From: Gymnopus androsaceus JB14 | Lineage: Eukaryota; Basidiomycota; Agaricomycetes; Agaricales; Omphalotaceae | Direction: 5' to 3' | Assembly: GCA_009733575.1 (NCBI GenBank) | Contig: ML769501.1 | Coordinates: 1 to 64,000, forward strand | DNA length: 64,000 bases | Shown here: piece after piece, positions 21,362 through 34,300 of the stretch | Layout of the letters: each line of letters starts with the position of its first letter | Numbering within the stretch: the first letter of the stretch is position 1 | The notes under the pieces: model-generated | What the model was told of the DNA's origin: nothing | Databases searched by the model: none | The model's input: the letters and a program-made list of their open reading frames with translations, nothing else | Made by a program: the position numbers and the translations under genes

Positions 21362-23018
21362 CTGCCTTGGGGGAATATCTTCATAGCTAAATAATAGAAA
21401 CCAATCAATGCAAAAAAAAACAGAGGGAAATAGATGAAATGCTAACCACTGAGACATTTATTTTGAGAGTCAATGTAGAAGCGCAAAGAGTCTGGTGGAG
21501 AGGGAGTCAACCAAGTGAGGTTAGTTTTTATACATGACAAAAAAAATGCCAGATTGTAGGGTTGAAAGAATGATTATTATTGATTTTATGATGAGTACCA
21601 AGTGATGGATCGCCTGGGATGAAAGAGGTTTGGATGGCAAGCCTTACAATTGAGAATACCCAAACAATGCCAGGTTTGCTCAGTGACAAAGAGCAGAAGT
21701 CATCCTGAGAGTTGGAGGAAAGCCATGTGCAAGGACCCACCTAAGCAAATCAAATTTAACGTATTGAGCTAAATAGAGGATTCAGCGTATGTTTGTTGCA
21801 GAATAAGAGACAAGTGTGCATACTGGTAATACAGGTGACATCTGGAGGTGGTAGCCGTAGCAGAGGTAGGCATGCAAGACAATGCTGAGATAGTAGAAAT
21901 GGAGGATGAGGGAGAAAGTAATGAGAAGGTAGTCGTAAGAATGTCGAAATTCACATTCGGATAGGTTCCCGAGCCTTCCAATACTCGAGCTGATTGTTCC
22001 GAGTATTGCACTTGGGACTCCAGATTGTAATGGATAGCTATACAGCTCTCAGAGTATAGTTTAAAATACCCAATGATGTATAATCCCAAAACTGGAGCAA
22101 ATTAAATTAGAGATAAGACCGCAGTCAAGGTGAAGTTGTTCCGCGGGGTCGTAAGTAGCCCAAAATATTAACAACGAGGTGAATAACTCACTCAGATCAA
22201 GTTAAACGGCCCAGAAAAATTGGGAGGTCAGTTTAGAGTACATATTTTCAATTCTGAGCAGTTTGTGCAATGATCCAACATGGAGTACCTGTTTTACAGT
22301 GAAAGAAAGCATTGGGAAACTATACATCTTCCAGAAAGTGGCGAGCAAAATATTGGGAATGCTTGACCTATTCAATAAGCGTATTTAGACCCTCAAAATG
22401 TGGTAGTGGTGCCACTGGCAGAACTCCTTGAGTTTGAAGAGCAACGTGTACAAACTCCATGCTTGAGCTCACTGTCATGAATGATGAATGGCACTCTGAT
22501 TGTAGGCCAGTCACCAATTTCTGTCTGGAGTGGGCACATTGAGTTGGGAGAAGATAAAAACTGGTATTGGGACCCCCAGGGGTGTCTACTGCAAAATCCG
22601 AGAGTAGCTTGAGAAATTAACTTTGAAGATGAAGCGTACTCATCGTTTTTGATGACAACGGCAATGGGCGCCTAACAGGCGCTTGGCATTGACGCCCGCA
22701 AACGGAAGTCATTCCTCTCGCTAACCTTGACATTCAACTCCTCTTGTTTGCTACTCTTCATCATAAAAAGATATCAATACCTTCGGAACACTATTAGAAG
22801 TGAGATACGATGCAACTGAAGCCACAAGAGGCACTAGAGCTCAATAATACAGACAGATCGTTTGCACATCTTTAATGTGAGTCGTTTACACACCTTCTGC
22901 GGCCTCAATAACATTGAATCTTTGAAGGACCTTGATTTAATCCTTGCCGAAGTTGGACCTCACAAGAATGAGCAAAAAAACGATAGCATTATTACAATTA
23001 GGATGCAAAACAAACTTG
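21362..23018. other. No supported gene
   Basis: Frames here are short and lack family signals. A short GGCGCC-containing imperfect palindrome sits at about 22667-22700. Otherwise nothing was identified. Confidence 0.45.
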
Positions 23019-23713
23019 TTATATAACGTTGGGGCGGCAGGTAATGGGAACGAGATGGAGAGCATGGAGCCTCTCCTCTGCTTCCTTCAGATCCTCCATG
23101 GCTTTGCTGAGCACACTTTTCCTGTGATTGGCTAGCCGGGCATCTTCAGTCACTCTGGCAAACTCTGCAGTGAGAGGTGTTTCCTTGGCTCGCAGTTTCA
23201 TGAGCCTTTCAGCAAGCTGCTGCTGAGTGAAAGTCGGCAATTTGGTATTCTGGAGCTGAGCCATGTCGCTCAAAAGGTAGACTGAAAGTAGCACCAGTCA
23301 GTTCTTTGTTCAATTGCTGAGAGCAGCTGCTCTGACTAACGTTGCGCCTTCACCCAAGCAAGGGTGTCCAGGAAGTCCAGTGCGGTATCATGGGAAGGAT
23401 CATTGTCATCCGCCACCATTTTGAAGTCCTCGTGGACGTTCTTCAACACTTCCTCAGCCGGATCGCAATGACCCCAGTCTCCCCACCCAGTGCCTTTTGA
23501 ACCCCATCCACCATCACCATAGGTAGGGCTACAAGCGGGGAGCCATGCTAAATCCTCCACTGGTGGATCAGGAGGTTGAACGTTCATGGCACTGGCCTCA
23601 TCGCTTTGATCGATATCATCGACGTGTTCACTCGACGAGGAGGCCACATCAATGAAATCAGGTGCAGGCCCTGGTACAACAGGAAAGTTTGGAGAAGGGT
23701 TCAGGTCTGTCAC
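23019..23713 (-). CDS. Hypothetical acidic/coiled-coil protein
   Basis: Two minus-strand frames, 23713-23336 and 23294-23019, can be joined by an intron of about 60 bp with a GT donor just after the WVKAQR codons. The first part is acidic and Ser/Pro-rich with a Trp/Gly patch (GGWGSKGTGWGDWGH). The second is a charged amphipathic helix (QLAERLMKLRAKETPL...KAMEDLKEAEERLHAL) of coiled-coil type. No family was recognised. It lies among repeats, so it may be a remnant of a repeat-borne gene. Confidence 0.4.
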
Positions 23714-23928
23714 ATCTGGTGGAAGTTACGATGGTGACGGTGGAGATTGTAATGGGCTGGGTGAGTTTTAGTGCAATCACTAACGCATTACTTATTAAAT
23801 GTTTTTTCTCACTTCCTGCAGGATCATAACAGGCTAATTTAAGCAAACAATTCGTTGCCATTGATGGTTATCTATGTTATTATCTGACCTCCACTGATCC
23901 CACCCGGAACCCCCTACTACATTGCCGA

Positions 23929-24640
23929 ATGACCTCCATGATGAACCGCAGCCCTCCCAAAAAAATTTGCAAAGCTCCTTTACACACCAACCACTCTGAA
24001 CACTATGATCCAGATGGCCAACAGTTCCCATTTTATTTGCTAGTAGATACTGACAATCTCATGGATGGTATCTACGAAGACATGTACAGACCTTCAAGTG
24101 CTACGTGTTTGCTCTCACACGGTATTTTGTTTTTCACAGGACCATTGTTGATTTGGCGACCCAGACTTGTCCCAGAGCCTGGTACGAGGGTTTCGAGAGC
24201 ATAGCCCATGCTCAGTTGAACTGGGCATGCTACTGCAGCGGCCATCATGTGCATGCACCCCTCACGGCCTCCACAAACTTGCCAGAGGTTTCTATGCCGC
24301 CAGCCCTTCGTAGTCCTATTATAATCTCGGATTCAGAGGATGGTGAGGACTCTCTGCGCTCCCCTCGTCCTCTTGGTTCGACCGCCGTACCTTTGGATTT
24401 GTTTCCCGATTCACCGCTGCCTTCTGTGGCCTCGGATTCTGAGCTGTCACCCTCTGAGATTGATGATTTTATGACGGCGCTAGTGAGTCTTTTTTTAAGG
24501 TCTCGAGGTAGTGGCTGATGGAGCCCTGAAACCTTCTTGCCAGGGTTCACACACAGGTCCCAGTTCAACATCCTGCAAAGACAAATTTTATGCGGTGGTG
24601 TGTTCCCTAGGGACCTTCATTTACTGCAACAAGTAAGTTG
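23929..24640 (+). CDS. Repeat-associated protein with possible RNase H1 N-terminal-like domain
   Basis: ATG 23929 gives MTSMMNRSPPKK, then DGQQFPFYLLVDTDNLMDGIYED. After an intron at about 24098-24141 follow CPRAWYEGFESIAHAQLNWACYC and a Ser/Asp-rich segment (ISDSEDGEDS), and a short block KDKFYAVVCSLGTFIY at about 24575. The latter two blocks resemble the halves of the hybrid-binding RNase H1 N-terminal/caulimovirus VI fold (YxVxxG...GxY and a Gly-Phe-x-x-x-x-x-A motif), which is common in multicopy Agaricomycete proteins. Order and completeness are uncertain and the C-terminus is not resolved. Confidence 0.4.
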
Positions 24641-25209
24641 AAATTTGGGTTCCAATTTGGTTTATTCTGATAGTGTCTGCAAGGGAGACGGGCTGCCAAT
24701 AGATTTTTACATATGAAAGGAACAGCAATTTGGAGCCTGTTGATGCTCAGAACAAGTTTTTCTGGGACTCTAAGTATAGTTTGTCTCGGATAGGGATTTA
24801 GGTCTGGCTATGGGTTTTTACGACATCGGTTAGCACATGTTGCTAGATTCAAAAGTGCTTTTATTTTATTTTTTTGATGATGCCAACTGCAATTTGACTG
24901 TGTAAATTGAGAGTGATCGTGTCAATTGTAATCGTTTCAAAAAGAATGATAAACAAAAATATATTAGCGAAACAGATCCAAATTCAAAAAGAGTGGAGTC
25001 AATGGGATTTGAATGCGCAAGGGTACTCAGGACTAAGATATAGGATCCAAACCCACTCAGCCAGCTGGGAACGGTTAGGAATTTATTTATGGCTTTGTTG
25101 AGCTATAAGCGCTTGTAGTTGTGATCACGCTGATCACATCAATTTCAATTTCTCTTGTTTATTCTCAGTTCTCTAATCTACTCTGCTCTGCAATGCGTGT
25201 AGTTTAGCG
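24641..25209. other. Spacer containing a tRNA-like sequence
   Basis: No gene is supported apart from the tRNA-like element at 24980-25075. Confidence 0.4.
24983..25072 (-). repeat. tRNA-like element (SINE head or tRNA relic)
   Basis: On the minus strand the sequence has an A-box-like TGGCTGAGTGGG, a B-box-like CATTCAAATCC about 45 bp on, and a T5 Pol III-type terminator after CCACTC. The 5' GTTCCCA does not pair with the 3' end and the T-stem is poor, so an intact tRNA is unlikely. Confidence 0.4.
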
Positions 25210-28200
25210 ATGATGGAGGAAAATCCCAACAATAACTCTCCCATACTTCCCGAAACTATCTCAGGCTCTTCTATGCTGCACTCACCCAGTGAAAATGTTG
25301 CACTTCCCGAACAGAATGCATCCGGGTCAGCTTCTACCGCAGGATCTCCTCCAGCTGCCCCAAGTGAGGCTGTTACGAATGCTGCTTCTGCAAGCCAGGA
25401 CCTTTCTTCATCAAGCTCATCAGGTGCATCGAATGTTAACGTGTCCAAAGCAAACGCATTGTCCTCTGGTTCTAAATCGAACACCGCAGCTTCTACTTCT
25501 TCTCAAAAGAAGAAGAAGGGGGCAAACAAAGGAGGGAAACCTGGTAATCCTGGCAACTTCTTGGGCAAGTATAACACGTTCTTGCAGAATGAGGTGCCCA
25601 ATTACTTGCCGCTGTCTAGGGGCAAGAAAAATACTTGGTTCAAGGAGTTCATGCTAATGAGCTGTGGGTCCGTTGGTTCAAATAGCGTAGAGCAATCAAT
25701 ACTAAGCGACCGGAACACAGGGGGGTTGGCTATCAATTTAAATAGCGAGGGTGCATTGTCAAAGGTTCCGCAAAGAAAATACTCTATTCATCTCTTGAAA
25801 GTGACTGGTGTTTCTCAAAGTGATGCTGGTAGATGATTGAGGATAGGATCTCCTTTTCTAATCAATCTATACTGATTCAGGGCAATGATGGGGGCAACAA
25901 TATAACAATGACAACAAAAAGAACCACCAAAAATATGGCTTGGTTCAACAAAGTGATTCCCAACAGTAGGGCAAAACCACTCAGGACAACAGACAGTTTG
26001 TTTCCTGTACACCTGAGCTCAGTCGCAACAGATGGTTGTTTCCCGGTGGTCACACTAGACTCCTCAAAACTAAAATAACAATTTGACTTGGTATAAGTCT
26101 GGGTTTTCACAGTTGTCAGGATTATAAGTCTCTAACGCTGGGCGCAATAACAACTCTTTCTGTACCACACGAAGTATTACTTTGGTTCACAAGGGAGTGG
26201 TATCTTTCCTGTCGCAGCCGTAGTGTTATATCCATGCTATCATCGCTGACCATTTCTGACACTTGCCGCCGATTTCCGACACTCTCAGATATATATTACT
26301 TATTGTTCTTTACATTTATCCATTTATCCGAACTCACTAGTATTTAAGTAGTATACCATGTATCGTAACTTTAGTTCAAAAATCAACTTAGCCTAGCTGA
26401 TCTTCTCTAGTCTTATTCCCGACATCTCCGCCGATCAATCGATCAACATTGCGATCAATTTGCGATCGACTTGCGGCTGTGTGTTTGCTCTGCTCCACCC
26501 TTCTTTCACTCCTTCCCTCTGGGACACATTACAGTGTGTTAAGGGTGTTGCTAATAGCTTCACCAAGTCCCGTTACTTCAAAGGTCCAACCAGGATCATT
26601 GATCAATTGACATCGGTCGATTCCCACAATTGATTTGTGATCAATTTCCCGCCGCTTCGATCTGGGCTGCATGGGCTTAACACGTAGCTACGTCAATGAG
26701 GATTCACACTAGCAACAGATGAGGTCCAAAGGTAACTTGTTTTGCAAAGGAAATATAGCTAGGCTTTTATACTACTCTCGGCCAGACGCCGGTTAAATAA
26801 TAAGGTACTTCTAGAATCAGGAGAAATGGTACAACTTATTCTGAAAAAGGAGAAATTATAATAAAGTAGTCTGTATATGCATGTACCTCCAACCCTAATG
26901 TCCATTTATCTGCTTCTTATGGGCATTATACCCTATTTCTATCTGTGTTATACAACTTTGGTCCTTTCCTGGGCGATGCATACTGCTATGTAGCTGACGC
27001 ATGTCCAGTGCCGTGCTCACTAATCCCATCATAGTTCTGTTTCTCATTGTAACTTATTGTGTCCTCCTTTCCTTCCCTCGTATTATCATTCTCTGTCCTC
27101 GTAGCTTTCCAATCATACCCATATCTCTATATCCCTGCAGTATATTCACGTGGGAAAACACCAACTAATGTATGGTGTTATTCTCCTAGCTCGAATCTCT
27201 GTCTATTCCGCATTGTTTCTTCCGCTTCTCGGCAGACATGTACACCTTCCGATACTGACACATGTCACTTCAAGGGTCTACGTATACTCTCTTGGCTTCG
27301 TCAATTCTCCTGTTCTTGTTTTGTTCTTTCGGCATACGCCAGTTATCCGTTTGTTCAGCACCAAACAAAATATTAGCGCTTCCTCGGTATCAAGCTTCAA
27401 AGTATCCTTTGGCTATCATGACAATCCCGGCATCAGCCCACTGGAATTGGTTCTGTCCCGTTTCACGAAGTTTATATCCTTCCATAATCCCTGAGTTACT
27501 TGTCTTCAGAGTGTATTCTTTGGAGCTCGAGTCTTGGTGGGCAATATGCCTCTTTTAATATGAGTTCTGGCATTGACATGCCAGTAAGACTTTGCTACCG
27601 GACTACGGATTCCTACAAACTACTTAGAGCTGATATTCAGTTTAATACCATGGCTCTGTTGGTCCGAGTATTTCCACACTTATTGGACTTGTTACAGCTA
27701 TCAGCTCGGGCTCACTATAGCTCTCTTATACCGTGTCTAGAAGCAAACTTGTCAAGAATCGCGTTCTCGAGGTCTTGCCAAAAATTCAGCGTATTAACGC
27801 CACAATGGTTTGCGAAGGGCATACTGAAAGGGAACCATTGGAAGAGGAGCTGTAGGAAGCTGTTGAGGCTGGTGGAAACAAGCAGACGGTCGACAAGTTG
27901 AGGGACTCTATGCAGAAGGAATGTGAAGGGAGAGGGGTGAAGGTAGCTCTATATTAACCTCCGTTTGGGCATCTTGAGCTTACAAGGTGTTTTAGCAACT
28001 TAAGATCTGGTTCAACCGCCAGGTGCAGACTGCGAACCGTTCCAGGGGCGGCGTAGCATTCAAAGGGATCAATAACCAGCTTCAGAAAGTCAGCAAGGGC
28101 GCTCCTCAATGAATGGCCAATTATAAATATTGGATGTCGCATGCAGACCACAAGGATACGTTCCGGGAAGAGCATGAAGAAATGGTGGAGGATGATCCTC

Positions 28201-29010
28201 CAGAAAATAGTGAGAGGGTGGCAAAGATGTGTGAGATCATGGAAGAGCTTTATGAGCTTCAGCCAGAGGAAGTCAAGGGGCAGATGGCAGAAGAGAATGA
28301 AAGTCAATACTTGGCAAGATGGGACGCTTTCAAGAAGATGATGTCTGGGGGTGGTTTCTCTCTGGAGGAGTTAGGAGATTTGGACGAGGCGGCTATGAAG
28401 CTGTAAGTAGAAGCGACGTCTTTGTTTTCAAGCTGAGTAGCTGACTTTTCTCCCTTATTCAGTTGTTGCCAAAACCTGACAAAGTTTATACAACCTCTGC
28501 TCAATGCCATTAGAGTGCATACGGGCTTGTGGTTGATGCTGTTGCTTGGCGCACCTACTCAACCTCCAGCTAAGGACTTCACGTTATTAGCGTACGCGCT
28601 ATTGCTTCATTGTTTTTATCTTTGAAACTGACACGGTAGCCACTAGAGTTAGCTCGGGAATGATCAAGGGGAAAAAGTTCAAAGACTGGGACCCCAAAAA
28701 AATTCCTTGATAATATAATGGGAACTTTATGGAATACTTAGAGGATGCACGAGGAGGTAAGTTGCACAGAATTCTACTGAGTTGAAGTATTGATAGTAAT
28801 GTTTATTTGCACGCAGTCCCACTGCAAGGAGAAACCTCAGGAAGCAATGCAACCACTGGACCATCCAACCTTGTTGAAGATGAGTCGCTGATCGTCATGA
28901 AAGATGCGGACGGGGATGCTTCGGATGATGCGGACAACACGAGCGGAGGTTCTAAAGGGAAAGGGCAAGAAAGCGGGCGAAACAAGGTGGAAAAGAAAAG
29001 GAAACAGTAG
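25210..29010 (+). pseudogene. Conserved Agaricomycete repeat-associated hypothetical gene, split by insertions
   Basis: The N-terminal part (25210-25666) has a Ser/Ala-rich leader, then GKPGNPGNFLGKYNTFLQNEVPNYL and TWFKEF. Similarity ends there. A second block from about 27730 (RVLEVLPKIQRINATMV) and 28113-28406 (KDTFREEHEEM, ELYELQPEEVKGQM), followed across an intron by FIQPLLNAIRVHTGLW (about 28473), GAPTQPP, VSSGMIKGKKFKDWDP (about 28650) and an acidic Lys-rich tail to 29010, looks like the rest of the same family. In between lie unrelated sequence and a solo LTR. The family has no known function. Stop codons interrupt the 27.7-28.1 kb part. Confidence 0.45.
26219..26687 (-). mobile_element. 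Solo LTR, copy 2, with 5-bp target duplication
   Basis: The LTR occupies 26224-26682 (459 bp). On the minus strand it begins TGTTAAGCCC and ends GGATATAACA. It is flanked by the perfect duplication CGTAG at 26219-26223 and 26683-26687. It is the same family as the LTR at 20618-21361 in opposite orientation. No internal region is present, so it is a solo LTR left by recombination. Confidence 0.85.
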
Positions 29011-29785
29011 AGAAGGAGAGGTCTAGGGGGATCAAGGGAAAAGGAAAAGCGAGTGAGAAACTGATTCAAACAGCAGGCAGGAAAGGTTACGAAGAGGCAA
29101 AAAGGCATAGCCAGAATCCCCACCTGGACGTGCTTCACATGGCAGTGCTCCTAGTGCGGGATGCGCTGGTTTATCTCAGACGCTGTGGGGATGCAAATGG
29201 CTGAGGGAGCTGGAGACTCTGAGAAGTTGGAAGGGTTGGCATTCCACCGGCATTGCATGCAGCTAGGGTTGTGGGGAGCACGACTTATTGCACTGACAAC
29301 CTTTGTTCTCCATCTCTGCCTGCAGCTGATAACCCTCGTCCTCATCCCCCACTGCAGCTGAAGACCCTCGTCCTCCGTCGCCGCTGCAGCTGAAGACCCT
29401 CATCCTCCATTGCCCGCTGCAGCTGAAGATTCTCACCCTCCATCTCCCGAGCGGTGAAGCCTCGTCGCCTCCCATCTCCGCCTGTGGCTGAAGAACTCTC
29501 CCCATGTTCTCCTGTGGGTCGAAGAACCTCGTCTCCCACAATGTTCCCTGCAGCTGTAAGAACGTCTCTCGTGTACCCCCTGCAGCTGTACCTTGTCCTT
29601 CATGTCCCCCTACAGGTGATAATCTGTTGAGCTTCTGTCCTGCGCATAAAGCTCTCTGCTCCATCAACTCTGGCTCAACAAAATAGACCTTGTCCACGTC
29701 CACAACAGAAACAAGCATTAAGTTACACCCCAACTTCTCCGACTTCTGATTCGCCAGCAAGTAGCTTCCCTCTAACTAGCCCGGC
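29011..29785. other. Spacer with CTGCAGCTGAAGA repeat
   Basis: No gene is seen. Minus-strand frames here are translations of the tandem repeat listed separately. Confidence 0.45.
29318..29600. repeat. Minisatellite based on CTGCAGCTGAAGACCCTC
   Basis: About six to eight imperfect copies of a 33-38 bp unit, with the core CTGCAGCTGAAGA followed by a CCTCGTCCTCC-type tail. Divergence and length variation rise toward 29600. Confidence 0.7.
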
Positions 29786-30516
29786 ATGTCAATCACAGCA
29801 ACTAGTCCCCCTCTGTCTTCTGCGACTAAGCTCACATCTCCAGCCCAAAGTCCAGAAGTTGGGGAAAATGCTGAGGGGGAGGTGGATGTGGTTGGTGGGC
29901 TTGCAGAATTGGATAGAGAAGGTTGGCCAACCTGGATAAAGAAAGCCTGGGATACGCTTTCAGGTGAACGAGTGCCTGTGGGCCCTAATTGGAAGGCTGC
30001 AATTACAAATTGGGTTCGTCTGGAAGAGCATTACGGGTATGAAAATCCAAATGGGGCAGTAATTCCTTTATTTATCTGCATTATAATTGACGTTACTGAG
30101 CTTACTTTGCAGAAAGCGTGGTTTCCTTCGGCTGGTCGCCCTTCCATTGTAGGATGGTGGGCTCAGAACGCGAAAACAACATCCCGCGTGCTGCAAGACA
30201 AAATTTTTGGCAATGTTTTAGCTTTTGAGGGTAACTGGTGGAAGTGGTGGTTGGCAATGAATCCGGGATGGAGGGAACAGGACGCAGAAGGTCGGATTGT
30301 GGTCAGTGGGGAGGGGGAAGGGACTTCGCTATACTTCAAAAGCCAGGTGCATGTGGCATGTTGAGTGTTTTAATGTGTCTACTGTGGTGGCATGAGCATT
30401 TAGAGGCTGGCAAAGATATCTCATCTTGGGAAGCCGCTGTGGAGGATGCAGGATGGGTGATCGAGCAGCTGGAGAAGGAAAAACGGTACAACTTTCTCCA
30501 TTTTCAGTGCAACTAA
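29786..30516 (+). CDS. Hypothetical Trp-rich protein (multicopy basidiomycete family)
   Basis: ATG 29786 begins a Ser/Pro leader, then GWPTWIKKAWDTL, WKAAITNWVRLEEHYG, and after an intron (about 30039-30113) KAWFPSAGRPSIVGWWA and NWWKWWLAMNPGWR. The natural continuation GMLSVLMCLLWWHEHLE and WEAAVEDAGWVIEQL lies in a different frame from about 30330, so there is an unseen intron or a frame break. The Trp spacing resembles a family often found next to transposons in Agaricomycetes. The function is unknown. Confidence 0.4.
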
Positions 30517-31339
30517 AAGGCTTACATTTGATTCTAGCTAGCCTGTATCCTGCAACGGTCTGTGCCAAGAAACAAAGGGCTGACATGGAAAATTGTGAAG
30601 AGGCGCCGCCTTCGAAACGAACGCATACTCGGGCCGTGGCTGACTCCACTACTAGTTCACACCATGGAACAGTCAATGGTGCTACAAAATGAAAGGCTGG
30701 AACAGAAAATTGCGAAGAGGCGCCAGCTCTGAAACGGACATGTACTTGGGGCACAATGGCTGCCCCTGTCCAACATCATGTATCTCCCGCATTTCCCTCT
30801 GCCTCTTCAAGTCGCTCTGGCTGCCGTCGCCATTGATTGTATCCGAACTCCCTTTTGACTTATTACTTTAGAACGTTTCTGTTTTGGGGTGAAAACATAG
30901 TAAGGCATGTTGCTACGTAGCAATATTGGTGGTATTTATTAATACTAGTGGTTCTCGAAACTAGTTTTAACTGGTATTTAGTAATGGACTTTGTTTATTA
31001 TCAAGTTTGGTTGAACACAATTGCGTGACCTGTAAACTGGCTATCTCTAACGTTGAACTTTGTTTATTATCAATGATATTATCAACAAAATTGTGTGACC
31101 TGTGAAGTTGCTCAATAAATGATAGCTAGCTAAGTCCGTAAATGGTATTTACTTAAAGTGGAGCCTACTGCCGCCAGTCGGCAAGGATGACCTATGTCTA
31201 AATATTGATTTCTGTGTAAGAAAGAGATGAAATCAACCCCAAGATCAGCTATCTTTGATGTACAGGTTACTGGAGCGGAGATTTGGCAAGCCAAATTCAA
31301 AGAATTCCTCTGTGCCACCACTTATGATCCAGCTCTGGG
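30517..31339. other. No supported gene
   Basis: This stretch contains a partial direct repeat: the string AATTGTGAAGAGGCGCC at about 30591 recurs as AATTGCGAAGAGGCGCC at about 30708. Beyond this it is AT-rich spacer. Confidence 0.4.
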
Positions 31340-34300
31340 TTATCCAGTTGGATTGACAGACACTGTGGACACTCGCCTAGACAATGGGACTGTGTTCGAT
31401 GGCGAACGTAATCCATTGACAGCGGAATCGTATGATGATCTACACGGAGATGATGCAGATGCAGAGGGGTTGGGAGGGATTGGTGGTGGCGGCAAGTTTT
31501 CAACAGGTGAGGTATTGGAGTAAGCAGTAGTTACTGCCGGTGACAATAGAAAGCTGTACAGATTTCCAGAAAGTGGTATTGTAGCTGATCCTCGGCCTCT
31601 TCCATGCCCAGATGGTGTATATAGTGAATGAGCTACCAGATGCAGTCTGCCTCTGCCTTGCCCATGTCCCAAATCACCTGATACATGGCCAGTAGCATTT
31701 CCATGACCTCGTACTTGCATTGGCATGGAAGTTGTCAATGGACAATAGTATAATCCCGGCATATTAGTACTTGCCCAAGGTGTACTTTCATTATTGTGGT
31801 AGTATGATGATGTCGGTTGGGGAACCGCGGCAAGTGGATTTGGCATTCGCATTGGGGAAGCAGCAAAGAAATTCTCTGCCATAATGACATCAGCGGAAAG
31901 CACTAGGGTCAAGAACACAACCACTTACCATCTGTCACTGTCTCAGGTAATGGATTCGTTGCTGGTGCAGCAATACCGAGGTTGAGTTGAGGAATAGGGA
32001 GAGTTTCAAAGGCCTCCCGAGCTTTTTTGTTATGATGTTGAGATTTTGGAGTGGCCATTGGAGTGGTATCTTCACGCCAGGCATGAATCACCTCAATAAG
32101 TGAATCAAGGTCATCACCACTGGCGGAATCCCACTGAGCAATGCGCTGAAGCTCTTCACGTGAAACAAGTGTCAATCCAAGAAATCAACTTCCAGCGGAA
32201 GCAATGTTGTTAATCTGCTTGTGAGGAAGAAGTATGTGGCAAGACAAAATTGATCCAGGCTGAGAAAAGCAGAGATCGCACCACTCAGTAACAGCTAAAT
32301 GTAGATGTTCTACACTGCTTGCAGAGATTTTGAGATTCTTTGTCACTGGAACAAAGTTTGAGAATGGAGATGAGGTTGAGCTGACAGTCTGGTTGGACAT
32401 GACAGATTCCAGACGAGGGAACACAGAGGGTGGGTCAGTGACGGGGAAAATAAAGTCCGCTGCATGAGCAAGAAACCTTGGATCATCCTTGCATACTGAG
32501 AATGACCTGTTCAGATCTGGGTTACAGAGATGACAGCAGCGAGAACGAGGTGGCTGTCAGCCAAGGTCTAGTACCACCCACTTGATATCGAGATCAGGAG
32601 AATTCATAGACCGCGGACCTTCCTGAACAGGGTTTGGGTCATCGAGTGCAGTATAAGTTGATAACTGGGTTTCCGGCTGGAATACCCTGCGTGAAATCTC
32701 ATGAAGACAGCCTATAGATAGAGAGATGCAGTCAGACCATGTTTTGCAATCAGAAAAAGATGAACTCTATACATACCTTGAGGGTTTCCATGACCAGCAT
32801 TAATGAATTTCTCCAGGTCAGCATCAAGCTTTTCTCAGCGGACTAGGTTTTGCTTTGGTTCGCCAATTGTCTTCTTGCCTTTAACTTGGTCAAGAGCAGG
32901 AAGTGAGAGTGGAAGTGGAGGTCGCAATGCTCATGATGGAACAAGAAGATCACAAACAGCTTTTGTAAGCCTGTCACACCCAGAGCATCCCCATTGCTGC
33001 AGAATAATGGATAGGGAAGTCAATGGGCATTTGAGTATGAAGATATACACAATATTGGGCACGCTACAGCCCATCCCAGCTGCATCGGTAGCACACAGGA
33101 TCCATATCTCTCCCTTTGCAAACTTTACCCATATGTCCTTCTTCACATCCTCTGATAAATCTGATGAAAATGCATGGATGTACTTGCACAGATGGGCAGG
33201 TACAGCCTGGCATGCAACCTTTACCGCATCTCGACATCCCTGCTCCGAGTGACAGTAGAAGATGGATAGAGGGATGTCACTCACTGGAGTCTCAGCATCC
33301 ATGTGACTAGGAAGGATCCCGAGGGCATCAAGAACTGGCTCAGCCTCATTAGTGATTTTCTGGATGAGGAAGAGTAAATTTTCTCAGTCGCAGCCAACGT
33401 CAATACCCCAGAACGGACGGTTCCCATAACCCAATGTGTCCCAAAGCAGGTTGAATGTCTGCGTTTGGCAGGTAGCAGTACAAGCAAGGAAAGGCACTTC
33501 TTGGCCAGTAAACGGGCGAAGTTGGTTGAGTTGGCGGTACAGTGGGCAAAAGTCATCATCACCCCACTCATCGATGCAATGAGCTTCATCAACAATGACT
33601 GCCTTGAGCCAATGTCGGAACTTGCCATCTTTGAACAGAGCGTCAAAGCGTGGTGAAAGGGCCATCTCTGGAGACATGTACACAAGCTGGGCTGAAAGCC
33701 TGGCAGTCTTCCAGTTTTCAGCAGTATTGGAAGTGTCTTCATTGAGAACCACCATACAGAGTCCTTTCGCAGTAGCCTGAGCTGCCTATGGGTTTATTAT
33801 TACATGAAAGGTGCATTAATTAAAAAAATAATACATACCTGGTCATATTCCAATGCCTTGAGGGGCAAATGACCAGCACAACCTTTTGTTCGCCCAAGAG
33901 TGCAAGCGTCTCAAAGACGTAGCTCTTGCCATACCCAGTACCCGCAATGAAGATTGAATCTTTACCCTCATGCACCTCCTTGACGATTTCAATTTGCCAG
34001 TCGTCCGGGATGTAACTGAGATGAAATGTATTAATGGATAATTGTCGAATCTCATCGGCAGTCAGTAGCGTGGCTTTTGCAGCCTTTCAACATTTTTGAG
34101 GTGTCTGTTTCGAAGGCAACAAGTGTTCCTGTGCATGTGCAGTAGAGCTGCGAGTTTTCCATGGTGTACAATGTACTTCCGGAGTTGGAAAAGAGGTCAA
34201 AGCTCTGGAGGCATGTTTGGGGCAATGTCCGATACCATATTCAAGCAAAAAATCTGTTTAATACACAGGATTCTGTTGTAGTATGCACAGTTAGATCATA

